The notes under the pieces: generated by a model
The model's database searches: none
What the model saw: the letters and a program-made list of their open reading frames with translations, nothing else
Told to the model about the DNA's origin: nothing
DNA from: Strongyloides papillosus
Taxonomy: Eukaryota; Nematoda; Chromadorea; Rhabditida; Strongyloididae
Reading direction: 5' to 3'
Length of the DNA stretch: 64,000 nucleotides
Assembly: GCA_005656395.1 (NCBI GenBank)
Contig: SRSI01000020.1
Coordinates: forward strand, 682,001 to 746,000
Program-made: the position numbers and the translations under genes
Part shown: positions 48,911 to 61,300 of the stretch, in pieces
Position numbering within the stretch: position 1 is the stretch's first letter
How the letters are laid out: the number at the start of each line of letters is the position of its first letter

Positions 48911-50810
48911 GGAATTATAACTAGTATATATTTTTATGACTTATTATACAATATATCTATTTCCCAGTACAATATTTCTTTTATTCAGGCTTCCGGCAAC
49001 ATGATAAAATTTGATCTATTACTAATTTAAAAATTAATTTGATGATTGTTATACAAATTTAATAAAAGAATACCAATACTTTGTTCTACTTTTTTAATAT
49101 TAAATAAAAATATATATTTTGTCGTATTAATTAGCATTCATATGTAATTATACTGAAATTTGGAATATTTGAATTAACAGTTTAGGATAATATTTAAAAG
49201 GTTATTTATAGCACTAAGTAGTTTAGTATGAAAACAAAAAAAGAATGAAGATGGGGTAAAAAAATTTAATTTTGTCAGAATTATTTAAATATTACAAAAT
49301 AACAGTATTAACAGCAGTATCTTTATTTATTAAACGTAAAATTGATGAATTTTTTATTGTTTAATCAAGTAATATATCATGATAAAATTTTAAAAATGAA
49401 ACTTTTTAACCTCTTAATATATATATTTCACCTTTGATTAATCAAAATTGTCACATTTTCTACTTTTCCTCTTTGAAGTATACATCTTTTATATTTAAAA
49501 TAGAAAAAGAGTCTTTTAATTTATTTGGTAAATCACTATTAAAATAATTATTTGTTAAAATGTGCGAAACATTTTTTGATAAACTTCCTTGAAATGAATA
49601 TTTTCTTTTTAGGGAATCATGATAAATTATTACCTATCAAAAAAAGATAGAAAAAGAAAATATTAAATGGACTTTTATTCAATTTATACAGAGATCATAA
49701 TCATTAATAAAGCATGCGTTTTTCTTCAAGTGCATTATTATTGAAAATATTTTTATTATTTATCGAATTATTTTAGTTAATATAGAAGTAATTTTTAAGT
49801 ATTTTTAAGGTTTTTATCAGCTTATTATTATAATGTTCTTATTCAAACATATCACTATACAATTTTGATTTTTTGATTTTTAATACTTTTAAATGTTATA
49901 AAAATAATAAAAAATAATTACATTATTTTTAATAAATAATATATGTTATTTTAATCTAAAACATTGAATTGTTTTACCAATGTTAATATGTCCTTTTCTT
50001 TCAATAATACAATTTTTTAATTAAAAAAAGATAGAAATATTATATATATCTTTTTAGAAGTATACTAATTTATAATTTAATTTTATCACGTTAATGAAAC
50101 AAAGAAATAAAACAGCAGACATTTTTAATACCTTAAATATTAATTCCTTTGTAGAAAATTTAAAAAATGTTAAACATTAAAAGAATACTATTCCTATCGC
50201 CAAATTAAAATTAACACTTGCTCGAAAAAGGAAAACATTTAACACCTTAGCGACAACAAAAAAAAATAAAGTTATCAACATAAAAAAGTAGTGTTTGCTG
50301 TTTGGAATTAAAAAAAATATATAAACAATTTTTATAATATTACCTCAAACAAGTTTGCTAAAAAATTAATAATATCAAAAATTTATCAATAACAATCTAT
50401 TTATTTATCTGATTATCATCATAATAAATATAATTGAATTAAATTTTTATGTATTACTTAAGTCACGAGTGATAATTACTTCAGAAAAAATACTTTTATT
50501 GCTTACTGTAATTTTTAATAATAAAATATATTTACATTTTAAATATAATTACAACTTCAATATAAAATGTCATGGAAATTCCTAGGTAAGTAATGTGTTA
50601 TTAGAAGTTTTTATTTATTATCTAAAACAGCAGTTTAAATATAGAATGGGAGAATATAAAAAAAGTAACTTTTAAAATTACTGAGCAACTTGTTAATTCT
50701 TTATTCATTAAACGAAAAATGTACATATAATTTACAGATTTTAAAAACAAGAAATATATATTTTACAGTAATAAAAAAATCACTTTTACAATTCTATTCA
50801 ATTCCTTCCC
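48911..50810. other. intergenic
   Basis: About 1.9 kb of A/T-rich spacer between the small Lys-rich gene and the 3' end of the RhoGAP gene. Nothing recognised. Confidence 0.45.
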
Positions 50811-53800
50811 TTAGAGGGTCAAATGAGAGAATTGTGAAACTTTTTCCTTTACATTTCCACATTTCTCTTTATGTAAGACAGCTAAACTAGGTCGAGTGTT
50901 AGCATACTTTGTACTTGGACTATCAACAGCTTCCATGTCTTTACTACTTTTAGCATTTTTTAATTGATCTACCATATAATCAGAGTTCTTGAAGTCATCA
51001 TCATTAACTACGGGAACATTTCTTCTCCTACTATTTGGACATCTCTCTCTTGTTGGTTTTGGAAGAGATGGTGTTTTGAAATTGCTATCCAGATGAATTA
51101 CTGTTTTTTTTGGTGATTCATTAATGATTGTACCAAATGCAGATGTCTGTACATTATGTGTGTCTGGCTTAGCGGTGGATAATTGTTTGTCTTCAATCTT
51201 ATTAAGACAATCATTGTTTTCATTTTCTCCTTGTCGGTTAGAAATTTTATCAATATCAGATTTCTGTTTTACTGGTGAAGCAGGTCTTATTAGTTTCATT
51301 GGCGATTTCTCAATAAATGTATTGAACATTTTATTAACAACATTAGGAATAAAAGATGTTGGAGAAGAAGTTTCTCTCCATGCTCCCGTACTCTGACGTT
51401 GAATAGCAGTTTTAGTTCTGTTGACCTCAGAAGTTGGTGTTTTGAAAATTTCAACCATGCCATTAGGATTATTGATTTGGATTTTATTTGATACTATATT
51501 AGAGTCAGGTTTTTTAATATTAGATGAAATATAATTACTATATGACTTGGTATTAGACATAGATGTCGTTAAGGATTGTGTATCGTTATCTTTTATACGA
51601 GTGTTACCACTGGTACCTGGTGATCTTGATTTATCTTCAGCTACATTTAAAAATGTATTAGTGTTAAGCAGACTACCAAATGATGTAGTTGAATTTTTTG
51701 AATTAGATAATGATGATGTTTTGTTACACCTTGAACTATCATAATCTGGTGTTAAACTCTCCCTGGGTGATATAAACAAACTTGTCGTGACAGGTGCTAA
51801 CTTTTCAAGATCCTCTTTGGACAATGATAGATTGAATTCTTCTGAGGTACATGTCGGTGTGATGTTCTTCTCATCCTTTATATAATTTTTATCAGGAAGT
51901 GGTGGTGTTAAATTATCACAAGTATATCTACACTTCTCAGCAACCATTATATTTTCGGGTCTCGTAACATCCGTTGAGAAAAATTGGCTATGTTGAACAA
52001 TGTCAACATCAACATTAATTACTTCATCATGACCAAACGTAGTTTCAATTTCCTTTGATGAATATTTCTTTTTATGCTTAATTAAATCATCTAATGAATC
52101 ATTATTTTTAGATCGATTCATCTCTGAACTATTACGTTTAATAATTTTTGGTGAATATTGCACAGAACTACCGCTTTCAAGTATTCCCAAAATTGAATGA
52201 TCACTCTCAAATAAATTTATTCTATCATTTGTTTGCATATTCATAACAGATAGTGGTTTACGTGAATCAGGACTAGAAAGAACACCGTTATGAAATGAAC
52301 TACTTCTAGTACAAAGAGTATTCTTTACCAGTAGTGTAGATTCATCTGACTTAGATTCAAAAGAATCATCGAAATTTTCATTATTAAGAAATTTATTACT
52401 CCTTGTAATCTTTGGTGTTTTTAATCCACTTTGTATAGAGTTAGGTTGATTCCTCCTAAGAGTATTTCTCCCAAGCATACTTCTTACTGGAGCTGTATTT
52501 CTTCTTGATCTATCAATTGTCAGAGCAACATCACGTTTCCTACCTTCACCGGATGTTAAATCTTTCACTAGAAGTCTTTTTTGGTTTTCTACGTCACTCT
52601 TTACATCATCCAAGTCTGTATGACTACACATTATTGTTGATTTTCTATTAAATTTCCCTGTTATCACAGGGGTCATGACATTTGAATTATTAGTTAAAGC
52701 ATGTGATTCATTTATAAATATTGAAGTTTTATCATCCATTGGTTTAGTTAATAAATCAATTTTTCTAAAGTTAAGTTGATTCACATCAATGATTGGGTAG
52801 CGTTCAACAGGAAATTTAAAAGATGCAATTTCTTTCTTAGTTACTTCTATAACATGATCGATATTTGGTGCGGCTCCCATTCTATTGACATTATTACTTC
52901 GTTTTACACTACTTCTACTACTTCTTTTTTCATGATCCAATATCATAGGAGAAGACAAATGTTCAGAGGAAGATGTCTTTTTGAATGAACCTTTTTCTCT
53001 TGAATGATTACGCGAGTATTGCGAACTTGAACGACTCCTAACTGTATTTCGACTCGACGATAAAAATGCATCGTTTAAATTTTGGCTTGGAGCTGTGCTT
53101 ATTAGAGCATATTCTAATGGTCCACCAGATCCCCGTCTTTGCCAGATGTTTGCCATTGTACTACTAGCAGTTGAAGCCAAATTAGTGATTGAATTTAGGA
53201 CCTTTACAACAGAACTACTCCTTTTAGAAGGATTACTTTTTCTCTTTGCATAGGTAAAATCTTTCATTGACTTTATTGTACCTTTTTTATGAAAACGTCT
53301 ACCTTTATCGGACATATCATCGTTCAAACTATTACTAATAATAGAATGTTCTGAAAGACTCCGAGGAGATTTTCTTGCATTAACATGTAGTGATAGATTT
53401 CTATTTATGCTTCCAGTGGTATAATCTTTACAGGAATCTTCCGATTTAGCATGACCAACATACTTAAGCATCTTTCTTGAAGAATCCTGACTGAGACTTT
53501 TTTCAAAAATATTGTCATTTGATGATGAAAGGTTACACTCTAAGTAGTCGGAAATACTTCCATCTTTATTTCTCATATCACTAATGGCAGTTGCAATGTC
53601 TTTACCGTTTGTGAGTCTTCTTTTAGGTTTCGTCTTCTGTTCATCGTATGCAAAGAAAAATGCATTTTCTATCAGAAATTTTACTGCTCTAACTTTTGTT
53701 TCATTTGCCTTTTTTAAAGCTTCATATTGATAAGGACTCATTGTAGGGAAGTTTCCAATTTTAGACTTCTTTTTTTCAGTCCTTGAAGATACCCCTGTTT

Positions 53801-54496
53801 CTCTAAAGAAGGTGGGGGCAAATACAATAGCAAGATTTTCACATGTCATTGAGTTAATATTCTCCTTCTTTGCCACGTTATGAAGTTGGAGGAGAGTAAA
53901 CATCAGTGCACCATATTTTCTACTGTCAAGACTATGTAAAATTACACTTAATGATTGTTTCATTGCTTTAGGGGGATTTTCGTGGCTTGCAAATTGCAAA
54001 ATATGTTGTTGATGACCTTCTAATATAGGATCTTCTATCTCTCTAAAAAATCTTTTAACCAAGGTACATAAATCATGTACACTATATTCTTTATCCACAA
54101 TTTGCCATCCAAGAAAAAGTGGTTTTGTCTAAAATAAAAAAAAAAAATTTATATAAAGTAACCAAAATAACGTACATCGAGTTTTTTAAGCCTTAGTTGA
54201 TTTCCCTCGACACGGAAAATTCCCTGGACATCAGTATATTTCATCCAATTTAACCTGTAGAAGGTCTCGACAAGGAAACTCGGAACATACTCCAACACAG
54301 GTTCATAGCAATTACCTTTTTTTCTGGCAAGTTTAACATGGTAAGAATTGAGATTTGCAAAAAGGAGTGGTTGGGTACTTAATGTATTTTTCCCTACAAA
54401 AGCAGTTTCCATTGAATCAACCAACTCTGATACGGAATCACAATCATCATCCAAATACTTTCCTTCACTTATCATACTTTCTTCACTATCTTCCAT
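50811..54496 (-). CDS. RhoGAP protein, ARHGAP11/RGA-3-like
   Basis: Exons 54496-54176 and 54128-50811 (47-nt intron, GAT|GTACGT...TTTTAG) give 1212 residues. The RhoGAP domain is at about residues 65-260. The catalytic arginine is R95 in VQGIFRVEGNQLRLKKLD. It is followed by VHDLCTLVKRFFREIEDPIL and MTCENLAIVFAPTFF, the conserved GAP helices. The remaining ~930 residues are Ser/Thr/Asn-rich and disordered, with many basic SP/TP-containing segments likely phosphorylated. An N-terminal GAP plus a long disordered tail is the layout of human ARHGAP11A and C. elegans RGA-3/RGA-4. These restrain RhoA/RHO-1 at the cortex during polarity and cytokinesis. The assignment to that subgroup is inference from layout and motif match. 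An E2F-like element lies about 290 bases upstream. Confidence 0.82.
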
Positions 54497-57400
54497 TGTT
54501 TCTTAACTTATGTAAATGATGTATTAAAATGCAGAGAAAGTAAAAATTTGGAAGATAGTCGTGATAAATAACAAAAATTTTTACTGCAAATATTATTCCA
54601 CTACAGTTAAATTTACAACGGCTAAAAATTCAAAATAAGTACTTAATAATAACAAGTGAAAAACATTAGAGAATAATCAAAAATCGTAAATTATAGGATA
54701 TATTTTAAAGAGCACCGAATAATGTGCGCCACCAAAAATAAATTTATTCACGCGATAGAACAACACAACAATTGACACTACTATATCGCGCCAATTTTTT
54801 AAACTTTAAGAGCTTTAGTTTTCCCTCTAAGAAAATTCATACAATCATTTTTGTTGAAATCTTATTTTAAAAAACAAAATTGAATAGAACATTTTTCATT
54901 ACTTTAAAGTATAAAAAAATTAGATATCTGATACAGGATAGTACTAGAACGACTAATTAAAAAGATTTTTATCTACCAACCACCAAAAATATAACATAAT
55001 TCCTGTTGAAAATAAAAACATCTTTGCGGATAGAATTGGAAATAATGTTCTAGTGAGAGATGTTATATCTAGATATAGATGGTAAAAGTTAATGTAATAT
55101 AAGGAGAAAAATAATATTTTATGGTTAGTTTAAACGATAATCACTCAGTGAATCAACACGTGTTTGGAAAAAATAGTGGAATTAGATTTTCAATTGATAA
55201 ATAGTGTAAGGTGAAAAGAAATGGTCAGGAAGTTTTCATTTGACAAAAGAAAAATTTAATTGGTATGAGATATTTAAAAGTAATGTAAAATAATTTTTTA
55301 TTTGTAAATGTGGTAAATAAAATATTTCATATGATGAGAGTTAATAATAATATTAGTCATCTAAGAAAAAGGTTAGTAATGTAAATTATACTACCAAAAT
55401 TTTTTATCATTAATAATAAAATTTTATACTATTAACTTATCAATGAATAGAAGAAGAATACATATAGTAATAATTGAGGAGATCATTTGGAGATTTTACA
55501 GTTAAAATTCTATGCTATTAATAGAAATAAAATCAAAAGATCAAATGTTGGTATTAAAAATTCTGATAAAATACCTCGTTCTCATTTCCTTTCACTTTTA
55601 TTAAAAATACCATTTAAAGTCATGACCACATAATTATATATTTAAATTATATAAGTATAATATTTAATGAAATCTACACAATTTATGAATTAAATAAATG
55701 TGGAAAAATAGTTTAAAGGAATAAATTACAAATATAAAAGAATTTAAAAAATAACTAAAAGTTAGAGGTAAAATATATATTATCATATAATAGATTGTTT
55801 ATTGCAGCATTTGATATGTCAATAAAATTAGAAAAATTAACCTATCATACTAACATACTAAAGGGATATTTTAATTTATTTTTGACTAATTGTTTTAGAA
55901 TACTATGATTCTATTGAAAATCGGTTATGATATTGTTGTTTTTAATCTTTATTTATAATTTTTGTTAAAGATATGGACACACATATATATGTTCCAGTTG
56001 TAGTCATAAAAAACTTAGGAAGCTATTCTATAAGTAGAAAAATAATAATTATAATCATAGGAACTAAAAAAATTGATAACAAAAGGATACATTAAAAAAG
56101 GATCATTTTATTTATATGTCAACATCAATCTGGGGGTTTAAATAGAAGTAAAAAAATGATGATAATTTACAAAAGTGTTGATCTCTTGAACGATTTAATA
56201 ATATATTATTAGAAGATTGTTATATATTTATCAAACATTTTCTTAGATACAAATGTGTAATAATTTTAGCAGAGAATATATGTTTAAATATTATAATAAG
56301 AATTTTACTGATAATAATGATTAAAGAACATTGATATGTATATATAGTAATATTTGGATAACAATAAAAATAATGACGATAGTTATTTTTAAAAATTAGA
56401 ATTCATTATTTTAATTATTAAAGTGTTTATTTGATAGTGTAATAATTTATAGGAAATAAAAAAATAAAATAAAACAGTACTTTCTATAAGATAAAATTAT
56501 TAAATTGATGTCATGACTAACTAATATTAATGTCATAATTAAAAAAGCGATATTGAAATAGAGATAATTGAAGAACTACAAAATTAGGAGTAAATTAATA
56601 AAAAACAAATTGATAAATTTATGTCATATTATATATGATAAAATTTGTACAAGTGGTAAAAAAGAAAATGATATATTAGAGAGGAATTACGAAAGAAATT
56701 TAAATTTGTAATGAATATTATTTATATCAAAATAAATGCGTGAAATTAAATGATATTTGTTAAGTAAAAAAATTATAGTGTCATGAAATAATAAAACTAA
56801 ATCCCAAAAATTAAAAAGTATAAAACAATACCCCAAAAATAAAAGATTATTTTATTAATATTTATATATAAATTAAGTATTTAAAAGAAATTAACGAACA
56901 AGTTATTGTTATATTTGTCCAATTGGTTTATTATGATAAAAAAAATATTGGGAGACAAAATGCATTGTATCAATAAAAGGAATGATTTTATGAAACGCAC
57001 CTTTTTATCTAGATTATATCATTTGGTTTAACATCATCTAAATTAAATATTAACAATGATGATAGTTCAAAGACTATAAAATAATTTTGATATACACTAC
57101 CCTTCATTTATAGAGTAATAAAATCGAGGAAAATGTTAATAACAAAATAACCTTACAATGCATTGGCTCATTATTTAGTTAATATATTATACGATAGCTT
57201 ATATTTAGAAATATATACATATTTATGGTTAAAACTGAAATAAGATACATATGAAAAGATTATAATTTGTTTAAATAAGTTTTATGAAAATTTTGTTTTT
57301 GTACTTATTTTGTAATTGATTTGACACCTCTACATTATTTTTTCTCTTATATTAATGACAGAATTTTGAAAACCTTTGTTTGAAGATTTTTCATTGTACT

Positions 57401-58392
57401 TAATGAATAACGAAAATTTATAATATACTAAGAAAATAATAGAATTGATATTTATATGTATATATTCAATATAGAGAATAAAAATAAATTTTGTATAAAA
57501 AGTAATAGTTTAAAATTGACTTTCTAACATTTTGATATCATTTATTTTGTGATTGATAAATAATAATGTCTTTCAATGATTAATACATACAAGTGATTTT
57601 GGTTATTGTTAAATGTTTATAAACTTTAAATTTTTAGATTATACACACTATTTCTTGAGAAACTTATTATTAAAATAAAGTATGAAATAGTTATTACAAT
57701 AATCTAATGTTTTAAAATGTAACTTTTAATGTAAAATATTTTTAAAAATATGATAATTAAAAAATTTTCTTAAGTTCAGTTTCAAATATGCTATAGAATT
57801 TTTATGTCCTTTAATAAAACAATATTACAAATACAAAAGAACATACTTGGGAGGTGTTAAAATTAGATATGTATGAATGAAAATGGTGATTAAGTGATAA
57901 GAGGAAATATAAATAACAATCGTCATGTTAAGGTTAGTCGTCTTTGATTGAAAATGATAACAGTCTGTATACAAATTTAATATATAACAATTACTAACAT
58001 TGTTTATTGGATTAATTTATTTTATTCAAAACAAATAATTTTTGGAAAACATTTGATGAATTGAATTACTAATATTTGTTGAAATTACTTCTCCATCAAT
58101 CATTTTATAAATCAAGGAGCATTGGAATATTTAACTACAACAAACAACAATAATAAATAATTTCTATATCTTTTTTTTTATATAAAATTAATTACTACTA
58201 TGTGATGTTTGCAACAAAATTTTATTTAAATATTTAAAACTAAAATATATTTACAATTTGTTGTCATTTATATAAAATAGTAGTTACAAAAAGAATTAGT
58301 AAAAATATACAAAATTTATCTTAAAAAAGGCAATATAATGAAAGAAAAAAAATTTAATTATAATCTCTTAATGTTCTCTCATTAAATAGATA
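54497..58392. other. gene-poor region
   Basis: About 3.9 kb between the RhoGAP start and the spectraplakin stop, both minus strand. The first ~300 bases are the presumed RhoGAP promoter. The rest is A/T-rich with long purine runs and no supported ORF or RNA gene. Confidence 0.45.
54787..54795 (-). promoter_or_regulatory. E2F-like element upstream of RhoGAP gene
   Basis: CGCGCCAAT on the plus strand (ATTGGCGCG on the gene strand) is followed on the plus strand by a T/A-rich TTTTTTAAAC run. TTGGCGCG is close to the E2F/DP consensus. GC-rich octamers are rare in this spacer, and the gene is of a cell-division type, so a regulatory role is plausible but unproven. Confidence 0.3.
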
Positions 58393-61300
58393 TTAGTTGT
58401 TCGGTTTTGTGAAAACAGGTATTTTTGAAGTTTGCCCTAAAAAATAATAATAATAATATTAATAAAGAGAAAGCGGAAAACTCACTTGATAGAGGACGCC
58501 TTACTGGAGTGTTATCAATTGATGGTCGATTACTAAAAGTATTGTGTGAGTTATGTCTTTTTTGGTGGAAAATTCTCCATTCTTGCAACTGTATGTGGTA
58601 ATTTCTTACCAATACCATAAATTTCTGCATTTGTCTTGCGTTCCATTCTACAAGGATCGTGTGTTTCAAGGAATTTATCAAGTGTCACCCAACCGCCTCC
58701 AACGCGAACCATAATACTAAATTGAAGAATTCTAATAAATCTTTTAAATGTTCCATCATTACCAAAACTATATATAACACCATCCTCGGTAGTTGAAATT
58801 TTTTCAATTTTGTATTTTTCAGAACATTTACATTGTTGGGATTGGCTTATTATCACTTTTTCTATAATTTCCTTCTCTGTTTTTAGAGCAGATGTCTTAT
58901 CAGAGGGAACTTTTAAGGCTTGTAAGAATTTCTTTACATTTATCATGTTGTTACCTTCATCAAATACATCAGCAACTTTCTCCATTTCCTTTTTATTTGT
59001 TTTAAAACTCGATAGTAAAAATGGAGAGATAATTTCTTCTCTAGTTAGATATCCTGTTCCTTTGTCATCGAAGTTTCTAAATAAATCATTTATACGGAGT
59101 TTACCAAGATCAGTGCCATTTAATATATCTATTTCTCCATTCAGTAAATGTAAAATTAGATAAATTATTAGATTCAACTATATCATTTTTGACACTTGAT
59201 AGATCCTCACCATATGTAAAACATTTTTGCTGAATACATAACCATTCTTTGGATAATTTTTCCTTATCTTCACTTAAAATTTCTTTTCCAATAAAATTAT
59301 CCGCCAACTCATCAATACTCTTAAATAATCCGTTTATAAGACAACGGTGATTATCAATATCCGATTTGATTAGAAGATACTGTTGTTGAGCAAATTCATG
59401 GTCATCAAGAAAAGCAATGTCTTTTGGATTATCAAGTCTACCAAGTTCAACTTTATATTCATCAATCATCTTTTTATTTTCATCTAATGCTTTTTTAAGT
59501 GTTTCGAATACCTCTAAATCTGATTTATAGATGCACTGCTTTTCATCATTTTTTAGAACTGCTTCATTCCATTTATGTGAGAGAGTTTCAAGCATTTTAA
59601 GTAGATTTTCTTTACCTCTTGAAGATGCTTCTGGGAGATACTTCTTAATAAGAGATTCGGCAACGATAAATTCATTTTTTTTATTTTCGAGTTGATCACC
59701 CAGTTTCTTGAAAACATTAATTTGTTCCTTAATATTATCATTGCAAGATGTTTGAGATGATGAAACTTGTTTTAATGTGTCATCGAGAAATTCAATAAGA
59801 TTCTTGTATTTTTTATCAAGCTCAATAGCTTTGTCCTTGACATCTTTCAACAAACTTTCCTTTTTAGAAATTAAATCTTTCAATTTACTCCAATATCCAT
59901 CTAATTGGCGTAGTATTGGATCGTTAAAATCATTCGTCAGATTTACTAATTCATCCTCAATAAAAGCTTTTTGTATATTAAAGTCATCTTGTACGAATTT
60001 ATGTTCTTTTTCTATTTTTGAAACACTTTCAATATCGCCAAGGTATTTGCCCTCATTAACTTCTTTCTCCAATGTATTTATATTATTGACACACCATGTT
60101 ATATATTTATTTATTCTATCATTGTGCTTTTCCTTTTTATTGAGAGATTCTTGTAGTTCATGATATATTCTCTCGGACAGATCTTTTAATTCACTCCACA
60201 AAGAAGTAAGTTTATCAACATCATCTCTATAATTTTTTTTCTCATTATTTAAAGCTTCAGATTCTATTTTAAGTCCTTTAGTGATTAATTTTGATACTGA
60301 ATCATTGTGGTCCTTTATCTCGTTTCGGTAAATGTTAAACTTCTCCATGAGACTTTGAATTTCATTCGAATTACCACCATTAACAGAAAAATTACTTAGA
60401 TTAACCATTGTATTTTTGATCCATGTTACTTCATCAATAAGATTGTCATGAAAATTACTAACATCTGTTTGTTTTGTCTTTAAAATTCCATATTTCTCTT
60501 GTTTCTTCTTATCAATTTTCGACATTTTTTGTCCTATTTTAACAATATCATTCTTTAATGCAATAGCATCTTTTTTATCACATACAGCTACAGCCTCGTC
60601 AGATAATTTCTCTAAATTCTTGAATGTCTTTTTATGAATATTTAAATCATTTACAAACGCATCAAACGTAGTCAATTCCTGAGATAAAACTTGAAGAGAA
60701 CGAGATTCAGTGTTAATATTCTCAATGAATTCCTCAGCATTTTCTACAAAGCATGTTAACGAATCAATTGTCTTTGTAATTTTTTTTCCATGTTCCAATG
60801 CTTTTTCAAGTTTAATTTTTTTTTCTTCGAAATCCTTTTCTAATTTAGTGAACTGGTCACTCAACATAGCTACATTATTTCTGTACCAAACTCTTGGATC
60901 TACTGAACTTTTGTCCACAATTTCTTTTAAAGTACTTTCTTTGTAACCAATGAATTCAGTATACAATTTGTCAAATTTTTCTTTATCGCATACAACATTA
61001 TTCTCCAAGGCAGGTAAAGGTTGAGGCAACATAAGTTTTTGTTCAAATTTAACAAGTCTCATCTTAATATCTTCAAACATATCTAATATGGATAATGCTT
61101 CTTCTTTCATAAATTCTAAATCTTGGTATTTATCATTCCATGAATTCCTTAATTTGTCATACTTTCCTGACATTTCTACTACTTTCTTTAACATATCATT
61201 CACTAAATACATTTGACCTGGGAGGGAATTCTTAATATCAATAATTGATGTTTCGTGATTTTTTATATCATCACCAAGAACTTTAAGTCTACAAATTTCA

